Shown here: in pieces, positions 1-11,934 of the stretch | Layout: every line of letters starts with the position of its first letter | Position numbering within the stretch: the stretch's first letter is position 1 | Origin: Zygnema cylindricum | Lineage: Eukaryota > Streptophyta > Zygnematophyceae > Zygnematales > Zygnemataceae | Reading direction: 5' to 3' | Assembly: GCA_037447655.1 (NCBI GenBank) | Contig: JBBHKE010001999.1 | Coordinates: forward strand, 95,206 to 159,205 | DNA length: 64,000 nucleotides | Notes under the pieces: generated by a model | Database searches by the model: none | The model's input: only the letters and a program-made list of their open reading frames with translations | What the model was told of the DNA's origin: nothing | Program-made: the position numbers and the translations under genes

Positions 1-299
1 ACTGTACTGTTCAGTACAGTAAATTTTCCATTTACATGGGCAAGGTGTACGAACCACTTGGGTCTACCTAATCAACGGTGGAGATGATTTCCTTACAATA
101 TCCCGTTGTCATTATAGGGCTTTCGCGATTTTTACAATACCAACGGTTGAGATGGTTGCTCTAGTTCAAATTTGTACTCCTGAACCCTTTTCTGTTGTCG
201 TTACAATTCTCTAAAATAAAAGAAGGTAACTGTACAGTTCTTGAAGTTGAAGCGTACCAATTCTGAACCCTGACCTGAACTGACAGCCTCCATTTTCCC
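1..299. other. AT-rich sequence, no gene seen
   Basis: No coding pattern is recognised. The first 20 bases form an inverted repeat with 9-nt arms (ACTGTACTG / CAGTACAGT) and a TT centre; its meaning is unknown. Confidence 0.4.
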
Positions 300-304
300 T
301 ATTA

Positions 305-313
305 CTATAAATA
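305..313 (+). promoter_or_regulatory. possible TATA box
   Basis: The string CTATAAATA lies about 30 nt before a pyrimidine-rich stretch typical of plant transcription starts. The downstream sequence is CT-rich, like a plant 5' leader, and splice-like signals follow. This is suggestive only, because no clear protein follows. Confidence 0.25.
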
Positions 314-600
314 TCACTTCATTTCTGCTGTTCGTCTATTATCTCGTCTTTGACTGCTTACTCTGTTATGACATTCATCGCCTCTCTCGTGGTAGACATT
401 CAGATTTTATAGAAACTTTCGAAAATGCAATTTTTTTTGTATTCCATTTGAAGGCGTTTTATCAAGTTTCAATCGTCAGTGAAATGTCTTCTATATTAAA
501 CTTCGATTCAGCTTCTAGATTGAAGGAGCCGGGAGAGTCAAATCTACCTCAAATAATGTGAGATTTTGTTTGTAATCTCTAATGTGACTCTGGCACCATT

Positions 601-712
601 TGTTGTTTTCGGAAATTTTGTTCTCCCCTCTCCTTAACCTTCTCTCTCCCTTCTCCCTTCTCCCTTCTCTCTCCCTTCTCCCTTCTCCCTTCTCCCTTTC
701 TCTTTCCCTTAT
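601..712 (+). repeat. CT-rich microsatellite-like tract
   Basis: Repeated CTCCCTT/CTCTCCC words form a nearly pure pyrimidine tract on the + strand. Such tracts are common in plant 5' leaders, and this one lies downstream of the possible TATA box. Confidence 0.7.
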
Positions 713-789
713 TCTGGAAACTCTCGCCTATTCTTCTCTCTGGTCCGGGACTTTGTCGTTTTCTCGTTTTTAATTAAACATGTAAGACG

Positions 790-969
790 ATGGGTCCAAA
801 TGGGTCAGAGATCCCCATAAGGCGTAAAGGCAAACATCTTTTTCTAAGAGCCGTTGCAGATATTTCTCACATTTGCAGAAATGGCTTTCCGGAAGATGAC
901 ATATTACTCGCAGTTATTATGACATCTTGTTCTTATCCTTTTTTACACCGGTATTTGCATAAATTTTAA
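790..969 (+). CDS. small unidentified ORF (59 codons)
   Basis: An ATG-led frame of 59 codons has a mixed, protein-like composition: a basic stretch near residues 11-16, then a predicted helix-like segment with acidic FPEDD. It begins MGPNGSEIPIRRKGKH and ends at TAA. No family is recognised. It could be an upstream ORF, a first exon read into its intron, or chance. The surrounding DNA shows no other strong coding signal. Confidence 0.15.
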   Translation: MGPNGSEIPIRRKGKHLFLRAVADISHICRNGFPEDDILLAVIMTSCSYPFLHRYLHKF

Positions 970-2627
970 TTCCATTGAATTTTTCCGAATCCGCTTTTCT
1001 CTCCATGTCCGTTTGTGGTCCTCCCTACTTTCAATCGCTTTCCTTTTCCCTTCCTGTGTTTCGCTGATTTTGTATGCATTCAGGTTCTTGTTTTCCTAAT
1101 CAATTATAAATATATTTAATGCTGCCTTGCAGCTAAACTATTTTCTGTGGCATGAGATTTTTCTCTATGCTTTTACTGTTTATCGTTACTTGACTCTCTG
1201 TGACATTCGTACGGATACTGATTGATTACTGGCTCCGGTGAATCTTCTGGAAACTCCAGGATTTTCGACTACGTGATGTGACAATGTGACGTGACAATGT
1301 GACAACACCACTTTACGAAATGGATGAAGCTTCCTCTTTCCTTGGGACGCTCCATAACTAGAGGTGAGTCAGTGTTATCTTCTTTCTTCTGACTTCTATC
1401 TGTATTCTTCTGAGTATTCTGTTCTACTATTTTTTGTTTTTATTAAGTTGTAGTGGGAATTTTACTCGGTATATCAGGTCAAATGATTTCCATACATTTT
1501 TTCTCCATTCTGATCTTATATTCACTGTTGTCTATTAGTAGCGTAGTTCAGTATAAGATATATCTTGGCACGTGAGAGGAATGGAAATGAAGATATTTTC
1601 CCCAAATGATCGACGCTGATTCGAAAAGTGCGATAAGTGTCCCTCAAGGGACCCAAGCCAGAGACTGATCCGCTTTTCTACTCACGTGCCATAGTAACAA
1701 GCTACTATATATGCGTCAGTAATAAGCTACTATATTTAAGTGTTCTTTTATTTATTCTTTTTGGGTGGCTTGTATTTTACCTCTTTAAGTGTATTATGCT
1801 TTTTCGCCGTAGTGGCTTATCTATCAATCATATTATTTTTTTGTGGAATGTCACCCCACTTGAAGGCTTTTCATTTGTAATTCTTTATTTTGGCTGTTTG
1901 TTGGTACCATCTTTTGCGCATTCCCTTTTTGCGTATTTTACTCTACTTTCTCTGTAACCGTTTTTGCTAGATTTTTTCCCATGGAGCCTGTGCGAAATGA
2001 GGACATAAACGTTTTGGTCTGATTTTACTTTTGATGACAAATTCTAAGTCTTCAAAGTTTTCTGATCGCCTTTGGTTTCTTTAAACAAAAGCAGCTTAAC
2101 TTAGCTATTTATTTTTAAGTAGTACTTCCAATTCTTTTGCCAGCATGCGAGATGGAAAATAATTGAACAGGACTGCACGTTATTTCTATCTCGTCTAGCA
2201 ACCCATCGCATCAGTTCAGATGCAATCTCTTCTGCTAATATGGTTTTTTAACAGCCAAATTTTTGGTTCGTTTCCTCAAAATCGTGGTTTTCGCTTCAAT
2301 TAAGTTGGTTTGTTGGCCTTTATATGCCTACTGACCCGTTCCCTGAAGCCAAAAAAATGTGGTCACGAGGATTAAAGCCCCTTTTGGCCATTTACACCCT
2401 TCCTTCGCTATCCCATGTTTGCTCACACGTGTGAATGATGGGACGTTAGGCATGGGATATCCAATCATTTGAAATGGTGTTCGTGTGGTTTTACTTGATT
2501 CGTATCATACTGGTTCCGAGTAATTTCAAAATTCATACTACTGAAATTCTTTTGTCCACAAGTTTTTGGTTTTAGCTGGAAATGTGTTTTCTAATTTCAG
2601 TTTGCTCTTTCTTTATTCAGGTTCATA
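970..2627. other. AT-rich stretch, intron- or leader-like
   Basis: The sequence is T-rich with many short frames and no recognisable protein. Around 1268-1302 there is a small cluster of TGTGACGTGAC-type words containing the TGACG core of plant bZIP sites. The longest frame (1637-1957, T-rich, hydrophobic) looks like translated intronic DNA and is not called. Confidence 0.4.
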
Positions 2628-3614
2628 ATGGCATTAATCTGGAGAATTAGGAATTTCCAAATTCGGCCCCTCCTTTCCCAGGTTGGTGTTTCCCAGGTTT
2701 TAACCTTTTCTAATTGATGGATTATAAGTAAAATATGTTTTTTTCTTTTACATTGTTCAATCTGTGGTCATCAATTTGGTAGTGTTTACTTTTTTATTTC
2801 ATACGGGCAGCTAATCAGGCAGCTATCCGTGATATATCCTTGCATGAGGTGGCGTTCTGTTGCCCGGAAAAAGATGTTCCATTTTTTCAATTCTTGGCAT
2901 AGGGTTGAGGTGCTACTAGCCTTGACTGGTGCAGTCATATCCGAAAATATGGACGACATCGTGTTTTGTAACACCTTAAGATGTTTGGCTGTTTACAAGG
3001 TCTTTCTATTCCGACTCTATGTACTTTGTTTGCTTCTCAGTTAATTTTCCTGTTGTTGTTGTTTAGGTGTATAAGCCGACGCTGGAATGATCCGCACAGA
3101 AAATTCGTCAAATGGTTTTTCACAGAATTCTTCAAGAGGCTTGATATTAAACAACTGTACCTTCAGATGGTATGTAACAGTAGAAATAATACAATTGTTC
3201 ATAACTTTTGTTTCATCCCCTTTCTTGATTACAGTATGGTGATGTGTAAGTTAATGAGTTATGTATGTCCTTTCGTTTTCCTGTTTCCTCTGGATTGGGT
3301 TTTCAACATTTCGTAAATTCGAGTTCCTTTCTGTGAAAATTGCATTTTTCTGTCACCTTTATTGCTTTCCTATGGAAGTCTTGTTGGGATTCCACTGTCA
3401 TTTGAGGGTTTGAATTTGTGAAACTCTTCCATTCCCATTTTCCTTTCCCCCGGGCAGCTGTAGTGATGATCCGGATATACCCAGCTCGCTTGGAGCCGCT
3501 GCGGTGGCGCTGAAGAGAAATCTCCGTTCCTATCTCACAATATTACTGAACAGCTGCCTGTTAGGGTTCTATGTGGGGAATGTAGTTGGTTTTGCTTTTC
3601 TCCACGGTTGTTGA
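2628..3614 (+). other. possible exons of an unidentified spliced gene
   Basis: Several open segments have intron-like borders. 2628-2681 starts with ATG (MALIWRIRNFQIRPLLSQ) and ends CAG|GTTGGT. 2811-2999 follows an acceptor ending GGGCAG and is fully open in the same phase for 63 codons. 3067-3170 follows GTTTAG and ends ATG|GTATGT. 3459-3614 is open to TGA. The phases of the third and fourth segments do not join cleanly to the second, so I cannot build one protein. No domain is recognised. A long non-coding or decayed gene is equally possible. A candidate AATAAA-like signal (GAAATAAAG) occurs near 4817. Confidence 0.2.
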
Positions 3615-4878
3615 CTCCCCTCTTTTGTTGTAACTGATCTGCTGTTCCTTGCGACTCGAAAAAACCCTAATAAAACTCTCAGACTGTTCGATGATAAACT
3701 CAATGGTGTGAAAATATTTAAGAAAACTGGAAAACTTTTTGCCTCTTACTTTAGCTGTTCGTTTTTTTTAGAATTTCCTCATAGCTTATTCAGTTACTGT
3801 CTGTTTATTTTTTCTCTTTATTTATGGGTTCTATTGTGTTGCAGATCCCTGCTATTTATCTCTTGTTTATCTGGGTTTGTCCTTTGAATTGGTATGGAAA
3901 ATTTTGGATGTGGCGATTGTGGGTTTTTTTCCTCTTTCTCTCTGAATATGGATTTTGGTTTATGCCTGACCTATGACGATAATTCATTGACTTGAACCTT
4001 TCTTATGGAAGGTGTTGAGAGCTATTTATATACTCAAACCGCCGAGGCTAGGCATTACTTCACATACGAGAATGTCTCTCTTAAACACATTCATGAATCG
4101 GGAGATACTAAATTTTGGGAAGATCCTTCTTGCTTCCTCTCACTTTTGCTTTTTGCTTTTCCCTTTTCTATTGTCTTTACCTCTCCCACCGCGTCTCCAG
4201 CCCTTCCGCTGTAGCTCAACAAGCGAGGAGGTCCTAAATTTTATTATTTTTTGCGGGAGAATTTTGGAAGCGATACCTATCCATGGCGCAGTTTTTGTTG
4301 CTACTGTGGAAGTAGCTTCCGTACATCATCAAAACTAGTGTCGAAGGGTTGGGTTTTCTTAGGGATTTTTAGGATCTTTGTCGGATTTTACTGATTTTTT
4401 AATGTATCCCTTTTAAATGTGGTTTTATGAAGCGGTAGAGTTTGTTAGCCTTTGAATGAAGGGGTTTTATGAGGAGCATAAATAAAAATAATAAACTCAA
4501 AAATATTATCTTGGCTTTTTTTTTCCAGGTTATAAACAAGTGGGTGACAGGTGGGATGGGAATTTGTGGCAATTTGCAACCGGATTTTTGGAGAGACTAT
4601 TGGATACTTGGCCACCGGAATGTAGAACAGATGCGGGGGCGAAATAAATTTTGCCAGCTCAGTTTTGTTGAACTTTAATATTGCGAAAATTACTAGGGAT
4701 TTATTTCTTGTATGATTGTACACTTTTTTTTGGTTCGTTGATAGGGGCTATTAGGAATACTAGTTGTCCTTTTTTTTAGACCCCTTTGTATCATGATGGA
4801 AAATCCATCCTATTTTGAAATAAAGAAATTTCATTACTGTTTTTCGTCTTTTTTGGAGTATTATTCAGTAGCATACCT

Positions 4879-4928
4879 CTCACTAATAACTGGAGTGAGA
4901 GTCCTCACTAATAACTGGAGTGAGAGTC
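4879..4928 (+). repeat. two exact copies of a 25-bp repeat
   Basis: The unit starts CTCACTAATAACTGG and ends AGTGAGAGTC, and is repeated head to tail with no difference. CTCAC at its start and GTGAG inside it can pair, so each unit could form a small hairpin. Confidence 0.8.
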
Positions 4929-4929
4929 A

Positions 4930-7200
4930 TCAATGCACCACTTAATGCTGAAATTCAAACTCAAAGCAACCCTAAAATGCCATAAAACCCTTAAAAATTC
5001 TGAAAAATCTGTCTTACTGTGGTATGACTCGCTAGTCTACCCACCCCAAACAAATGTTGAGAAAGAACTATTGTGGTTTTTCAGGGTTAGGGTTCCGGTA
5101 TTATTTGTGATTGTTGTGATTTTGTTAATGATTTGTTATACATTGGACTGTACATACGGCACATTGATACTGAATCATCGAAATGAAGGATCATTGTTGA
5201 CTATTCAATCTATATATTAAAATCATTAATTATATACAAAACAATTATTATTGTAACCGTTAAATCATATTTTGTGTTATAAAGACATTGGTTGCTTCTA
5301 AATGATGTCAATACTTTAAATGGTTATCATAATATATGATGTGCATATATATAACATGGAAAGGCTTCTGCACTTGAAGAAATATGGTGTTATGCTGCCA
5401 CGAATATTGATGAGGTTACGCATTATCGGCAAACCTGTTAGATTGACTGCGCCTATTGTAAGACTTTCCATTGAAACAGCGAAAGGTATTGGTGTTTAAC
5501 CCAACTGTAGCGCGTTAATGTTTTTATGCAAAAAGAAGAAAATCTCTAATAACCCGTTATATTGCCGCAAGCTCTATATCTCCCAAATAAGAAATTGTGG
5601 CTCTCTGATTGGTAAGGTTGAAGACCCGACTGATAAAAGTTTCTACATGTTTACATTGTGGAAATTGAGGTCGTGTTATTGGTGGTCCCCAATATGTCAC
5701 ATTACAATATTTCCGGACGAGGGAAAAAAATGAGATTTAGCAAACAAAAAAATGAACAGTGAAAGACTAGGAAAAAATTTGAAAAACGGAACTAAAATTG
5801 GTTGTAGGTTGTGATGTCGTCCTAAATCTTTGAGTGACTGTATTTGGTCCCTTTTTTTTCTTGTCCACTGTTCGAAAAGTTTGCTATTACTGGAAGAATA
5901 CTGGAGCATAAACAATTGACAATTTTTTTTTTTTTTTTTTTCTATACGAAAGACATTTTTTCTTTCCCGATACCAGTACTATGCCCAACACTAAAAGGGA
6001 AGGCCTCTAGGTTCCAATGGGAAAACGCCCTAATGGAGAGAGCTCCGCAAAAGTAAAGGGGAGCTTCTACTAAAGCGTGCCATAAAACGTATGTCATACA
6101 TTTTTAGAAGTAATTCTTGCCCGATTTCCATTAGGTCATCCCAGTAGACGAATATGGGTGTGCCTATTTTGAGTGTTTTACCCACTTTCTACCCAGACGG
6201 TGTCCTATGGCAAGTTTCGCGACAAAAAACCTTTTCTTTATTTAAGTGCCGCCACATAGGCTTGGGCATATGTTTTGATACCTTTAAAAGATTTCAATTG
6301 TGGAATCGCTCGCCGGTTAAACCGCACAATTTTTATCTAAGGTTATTTAGACAAGTGTACGATGATGTAGGCAGTGTGCCCATGTGTTAAAGCAAGGGTT
6401 TTTTTTGTCGTTTTCCCACAAAATGGGACTTGCAACGTGAAAATCTTCTGCTGTACGAAAAATGTGTGAGAACCGAAGTACATTTTGCGTCATACTGAAA
6501 CATTGAATGTACTCCAATTTGGCATTATTATCTTTTCGACCTACTACCACGTGATGCCAGGACATCTTCAAACTTCCACTAAAATCAACTTGCGAGGTGA
6601 TTTAATTATAAGTATTAGTTGATTGACGAAAAGGAAAATGTTATCGCGCGTGTCACCAACGTCGAAATTTTTTGAACGAGGGAGTGTACACGCTATTTTA
6701 TCCCCAACTCGTCAAGCGTATGTACATAGAAAAATGACAAGCGTGTACGGAAAAAAAATTGCAGGGGTCCCACGTTCATTCATGGGTCCTATGAAATAAA
6801 ACAATAATGGTATGAAATGAAAGAGCTTTTTTTTTAATTTGTTTAATACCTTTGGGCATAAGTTGATGGCATATCGAGTGTTAAAAGATAAAAAAAAGAA
6901 ATCGGGAAGCCATGGCGGAAGTTTTGGTACTAATGACGTCACAAGTGAGCATGACTTGGCAATGTCACAAAACCATTAACGTCTGCAATGTCACAAAAAA
7001 CTCGACGTCTACAACAGTCGTTGTTTTTGTAAACGTTGCCAGTTTTTGTAAGTTTCGTAGTCGTCTTCAACCTTCACAAGCAATCACATTTCAAAGATAC
7101 GATTTCATTCTTGGACATAGGAACACTCTCAAAAGTACTACGGAGAATCTTCGCTATAATCCAAAGTTTCATTCCAAAGTTTCGGTTACATGGGCAGACC
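4930..7200. other. AT-rich intergenic stretch
   Basis: No gene or known element is recognised on either strand. It contains a T homopolymer at about 5922-5941. Short frames are scattered on both strands without family resemblance. Confidence 0.5.
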
Positions 7201-7379
7201 ACCTTTGATATGTGGAAAAGCGTGAGAGGACTATGACCTTTCATCAAACGGTAAAAAGAGAAGATCAAATAGATTGCTCCGGATTGGAATTTTGGTGGAT
7301 TCCACATCTAGCTTGTCTAGCTGTCATTTCGTGTTTTCGTTGCTTTTGCCTTGCTTATCGTTTTTGTTTTTTCCCCCAA

Positions 7380-7470
7380 CATGTGGTTTTTCAGTTTTTG
7401 CCGTGCTACTTCTCTTTTGTTCCCATGGACTCAAATGGTTTACCATCGCGCTTTTTAATAAAGTCAGCCC
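7380..7470 (+). mobile_element. 3'-tail fragment of the LINE-like element
   Basis: The words ACTCAAATGGTTTACCATCG and GCTTTTTAATAAAGTC match the 3' end downstream of the reverse transcriptase pseudogene (GAGCTTTTTAATAAAGTC near 18308) and a third copy near 19190-19215. Short 3' ends without the coding region are the expected product of 5'-truncated LINE insertion. The 5' limit is unclear. Confidence 0.4.
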
Positions 7471-7859
7471 CCCTATATTTCTTTTTTTAAGCGACTTGTA
7501 AGACCCCTAAGAGACCCTAAAGCACCAAAAGTGGACTCCTATATTGCACATTTAGGGTAAAGGTCTTTGGTGGCAAATGTTGTACACTTAAAACTAAACT
7601 GTACAAGACGGTATAACAGATAACTTCACCATGTCTAAAATTTAAAAACTGAATGAGTTAGGGGTCCCATTAGGAGGTCCACGTAACATCGCCTCTTCTC
7701 CCTCTCCCACCTCCTCCACCTAAACCTCGCACACAAGCCTCAACACGGATAGAATGTACTGGGTGTCACAACTATTTCGCGGCCGGTGCCGGTTACGCCC
7801 GACATACAAGGAGTTGTCGAAGATTCTTCACTCAGGGCAGCACATCCTTTAGTACCATT
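7471..7859. other. intergenic, nothing recognised
   Basis: This is a short stretch between the LINE tail and the first recognisable part of the reverse transcriptase pseudogene. It may include the decayed 5' part of that element. Confidence 0.35.
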
Positions 7860-9265
7860 CCTTCCACCACACTCTTGTTCGGACCTACGAGCGAAGATTG
7901 GGCATCTGTACGCGAATTAGATGTGCTCCTTATGATTTAGGATCCCCGCGTCCTGAATTATACAAGCGAATTCCCATGGCTCTGCGGATTATCGTACACG
8001 ACGCCCTTCACCTCCCTTTGTCCTGTATTTGTTCCGATTCCACGGATGTTGAACCTTCGTACCTCCTTTTCATGTTTTCTCGTTTGGTTCCACTCTTACC
8101 ACGCCGTGGAGGTGGTAGCGGGGCCCGAGATACTATGGCTTGATGCCGACGATTCCTTCGAGGGGATTGGCGGACCCTTCACGTCAAGCACGAGGATTGA
8201 GTTGCGAGTGCTTCCTTCACACAATGTGATAAATCTGGGACTTCAAATGTCCCATCCTCATATTGTCCTGTTGTTCATTTGGGTAGAGTTGGTGAGCTCT
8301 CTCGGGCGGTTCGCGCCCTCCAACCGTTTAATCATGCTCCTCAGTCTACTGTGACTGTCGAGATTCTTTGATCTCGACATCCACCAGCTCCCACCCTTCA
8401 ACCACCCTCTATTCACACATTCGAGCCGTCAAAGTGTTTTCTCTTCGATCGAGACGCTTTCATTAAAGTCCTTACGAATTCTCAACATCTTTTAGCAGGG
8501 GTCCATCGGGCATTGTTTATGAGTTATTTCGCAACGTTTTGCCTCCGAAATCGGGTGCCCAGGGTTTTGATATTTTTTTTCGAGTTTGTTCCCTTATTGC
8601 GACTGGCACTGTCCCCTCTCATATTTGTGATCTCCCCTTTCGTATTTGTGATCTCCTCACGACTTCATGCCTTGTAGTTGTCACCAAACCCAATGGGGGA
8701 ATCCGTCTTATTGTAATGGGCGAGGTGTCCCCTCTCGTATTTGTGATCTCCTCACGACTTCCTGCCTTCTAGCTCTCACCAAGCCCAATGGGGCAATCCG
8801 TCCTATTGCAGTGGACGAGGTATTGTACTGACTGGTGGCCAGTGCCATATTGGGCTTTCCGTCCTATTGCAGTGGGCGAGGTATTGTACTGACTGGTGGC
8901 TAGTGCCATCCGCATCCAGCTCCAACTGACCTTCCACGATAATTTCTCTCCTCATCAGTTCGGAGTGGCAACCCGGGGGGGGTTGTAGCTTTATCGGATG
9001 TCCATCCGGATTGGTTTGTCCATCTTGTCGATGTTTCTAATGCTTACATTACAGTGGATTAGAATGACAAATTTTCATAGCTTATGGATGCACCTTCCTC
9101 GATTGTCTAGATACTTTCTTTTGTCAAGACCTTTTATTTTTTAAGCAGTAGCCTCTATTTTTCCACTGATGGTGATTTGGTCCCACTTTCCTCCACGATT
9201 AGCACTCGTTTAAGTGAACCTCTTGGAGCCCCTTTGTTTGCCCTTGCTCATTACTGGGCCCTCTG
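7860..9265 (+). pseudogene. LINE-like reverse transcriptase, N-terminal part (broken)
   Basis: This is the first piece of a non-LTR type reverse transcriptase that would copy element RNA into DNA. Visible motifs in order are: a leader region with FDRDAFIKVLT at about 8440, SGAQGFDIFFRVCSLIATG near 8550, TKPNGGIR near 8690 (RT motif before the active site), QFGVATRGG near 8960 and PLGAPLFALAHYWAL at 9219-9263, the motif corresponding to QGDPLSPLLF. Stops and frame changes are frequent, and part of 8600-8900 is duplicated (the TTTGTGATCTCC and CCAATGGGG words recur). The frame runs into the solo LTR at 9266 and resumes at 10319. The exact LINE clade is not known. Confidence 0.7.
9261..9265 (+). 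repeat. target-site duplication CTCTG (left)
   Basis: CTCTG directly precedes the LTR and recurs directly after it at 10314-10318. This is the 5-bp duplication expected of a Ty1/copia integrase. Confidence 0.85.
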
Positions 9266-10313
9266 TGAAACTCTGAGACCTCCATAAGTCCTCAGAGTGG
9301 ACAGCTTCCAAGAAGCCTCTAGGATAATCCTGACCCCTTTGTGTTTAAGAAAAAATAACTGCCACCCTGGCAGAAAAAAACTCTGACCACCTTCACCCCT
9401 GTGAAGACAAGACTCCCCTGAGTCGATAGCAAAAAGAATCTCTGAATTTGCTCCCCTGAGCAATAAGTTATAAAGGGTCAAAGTTGACCTTTTGTACAGG
9501 AGCTCTCTGGGAGAGAGGGTCCTATCTTCTAATTTTTCTAAGTCCTATCTCTCTCACAGACTCTATCTACTGATGTACGGAACCAATCAGATTACTGTTC
9601 CGTACGCAAAAGTACAGCTGCCGATGTACTTTATGTACGGACATTGTACGACATGGCCTAAATGTCCACACGTGGAATATCCGGATTCGCTCTTTTAATC
9701 CTCGGAGATGCCGCGCTCCAATGTTACATCGCCACGTGTCATCCGATGTGGCGATGCCCACAAACCGCCGAATTCTCCTTCCGCGATCTCGGCGCTAATT
9801 CCGGCCGTCTGATTAAACTCGCATTTGATCGTAGCCGTAATAAATACATGCGCGGTATTTGTTTCGCTTACGAAATCAATGCGCGGTATTGATTTCTTAT
9901 CCGTACCGCAATTCGTACTTTTACACTACCATATCTATGTATCCCGTTAACAGTTATAGTTAAATGACTTATCCTACGTGTACATGTTTAAATCATTATC
10001 GTACTATATACTATGTAACACTACTTCTAGACTTAACGGCTAAGGCTACCGGCTATCTACTCTCTGACGGCCGGCAGGTACCAGGATCAAATCCTGTCGC
10101 CGGCACATATCTTTTAGTAATTAATCCCTAGACTAATATAAATTTCCCGTAAACCTCAGGATAGCCTAGGTAGCCATGGCTCTAGCTTCCTCTCCAATTT
10201 CTCAGTGACTGCGACAAGTTTGAGAGTTGGAGAGAGAAGTTAGAGGTAGACTGCCTCGGCTTCTTTATTTCTATTCAGACCTAGAAAATACTTAAAAACC
10301 ATTAATTTCTACA
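9266..10313 (-). mobile_element. solo LTR of Ty1/copia family 1 (copy A)
   Basis: The 1048-bp sequence begins TGAAACTCTGAGACC and ends TTTCTACA, so it has TG...CA termini, and it is flanked by CTCTG on both sides. It is homologous to LTRs at 41210-42573, 47920-49046, 54120-55171 and about 55560-56693. The orientation is set by those copies, where pol and the polypurine tract lie next to the ATTTCTACA end on the minus strand. It has no internal region, so it is a solo LTR left by recombination. It interrupts the reverse transcriptase; removing it and one CTCTG rejoins the frame, apart from one TGA at the join. Confidence 0.9.
10180..10246. other. conserved hairpin in LTR copy A
   Basis: CTCTAGCTTCCTCTCCAA can pair with TTGGAGAGAGAAGTTAGAG across a loop containing CAGTGACTGCGACAAG. 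The other LTR copies keep the pairing with different bases. The matching sites are 42435-42496, 48001-48126 (expanded), 55030-55096 and 56559-56620. Confidence 0.6.
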
Positions 10314-10318
10314 CTCTG
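10314..10318 (+). repeat. target-site duplication CTCTG (right)
   Basis: This is the second copy of the 5-bp duplication flanking the solo LTR at 9266-10313. Confidence 0.85.
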
Positions 10319-11007
10319 AGCTTCTGCGGCCACTTTCCCTTCTTGCCTCCTCCCTTCAGTTGCAGATGATACACACATTATTGGTCCTTTCGACAAAGTT
10401 ATACCAGGCGATTACTTTTTCCAAGATCATTTGGCCGACTTCAATCTTTCTATCCAACCCTCTAAGTGTGTTGTTCCGTCCCCTCATGCTATAACTCCTC
10501 CTTTCACTCCGTATTCTTATTTTCCGATTTCTCCTCCATCCGAAGGTATTCATGTGTTGGGTTGCGTGCTCGGTTTGGATCCATACCTCACGCCAGTTCT
10601 TGATTCTGCTCTTCAAACCGATTTTGTCCCACGTGGACAACCTTCCCAACCTTTCTGATCCCCAAGTGACTTTTGCTCTTTTGACAGGATGTTTCCCCCA
10701 TCGCCCCTCCTACTTTACTCGCACTTCCCCTCCCACCCCTACTTTGTGTCCTCCCTTTCTATATTTGACCCTCTCCTCATTGACGTCCTTCACGCTTTGT
10801 TAGGTCGTGGGGCTTTTGATCGCCAGTTTGTGCTTACAACCCACATTTAGGCCTCTCTTCCTATCTCTCTCTTCTTCTCTCTCTCTTCCTATCACTGTCG
10901 GCGGTTTAGGTTAACTATCGATAGCGCGTGTTGCTCCCGCTGCATATTTGGGAAGTTGGTGCTTTGTTGTCTCCACTATTGTCTCTCGTTTTTTGGCTCA
11001 AGATACT
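10319..11007 (+). pseudogene. LINE-like reverse transcriptase, middle part
   Basis: This continues the frame left at 9265. The active-site motif VADDTHIIGPF is at 10358-10390, the equivalent of F/Y-ADD. It is followed by FNLSIQPSKC, the region PSEGIHVLGC near 10536, and DPQVTFALLTGCF near 10660, a thumb-like segment. Further on, ARVAPAAYLGSW near 10926 belongs to the same family. The frame reads to FLAQDT and is then cut by the copia insertion at 11008. Several stops and small shifts show it is dead. Confidence 0.7.
11003..11007 (+). repeat. target-site duplication ATACT (left)
   Basis: ATACT immediately precedes the 5' LTR and is repeated at 17196-17200 immediately after the 3' LTR. Confidence 0.85.
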
Positions 11008-11934
11008 TGTTGATTTTGGAAAACTTTATGTCTCAATAAATTAGTGTGACGGTAGAAAGGTAGTAATTTGTAGCATAAGTTTCACAAGGACATGCGTCAT
11101 CACTTGAATGTAGTACAGGACAACGCAACTCCGACGCAGACGGAAAAACACAGCTGTTATGCAGACAGAGCAACGTAGGTTCTATGCAGGGAGAGCAGCG
11201 CAGCAGCGACGTTGCGACGCAGACACAACAGCGCCGCTGCAACACAGACAGGACAACGCAGCTGCGGTTACTTTGGATATGATCCGTATAGACAACGCAG
11301 GTCCTGTTATCTGGGATATGATTCGGTACGGGACACCGGTACGGGACACCGCAGCTGCGGGTGATATGAATGTGATTCGGTACAGGACTACGGAGCTGCG
11401 ATTGATATGAATGAAGTCAACGGACGAGATTCATAATAGTATCACAAGTGACTTAGTGGACAAGTATTTGTACAATCACTTAATATAGATTCTGAGTAAT
11501 ATTGCCTGTACGATGATATATTTGGTTGGCAAGATTAAGAACACGTAGATCTCAGTAGGTGGGTTGATTTTGGCCGTACCTCTCAAGTACATTTGTATCG
11601 GCGGTACAACACCGAGAGTATAAGACTTAGGACTTAGAGCATTCTATCTATCTAGACTTCCAAGTAGTAAAATTGCAAACAATTTTTGGGAAACTTGTGA
11701 GTGTTATATCTTGAGTGTTGTTGGGTCAATTGTGCTGAAACTTTGGGAGCTGTCAGTGTTTATGCTGCTCCATAATTTGATAGAGTTTTGTGAAGTTTGG
11801 TTGTTTTTGAAAGATTTGGTGAGCACTTGAATATAGCTGTTTGGTAGGATTCTTGATAGCTTCTGAGAGTGTATCATGTCTACTTCTACTACTACAATTG
11901 CTCCTCCACGTGCACCGGTAGTTGTAGAACAACA
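11008..11934 (+). repeat. 5' LTR of copia family 2
   Basis: The LTR is 927 bp with TG...CA ends. It contains GC-rich words built from GCAGCTGCG and GACGCAGACA around 11110-11270. It also holds the ATG of gag at 11876, near its 3' end. The right end is fixed by the 3' LTR, where homology stops at AACAACA followed by the target duplication. Confidence 0.9.
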
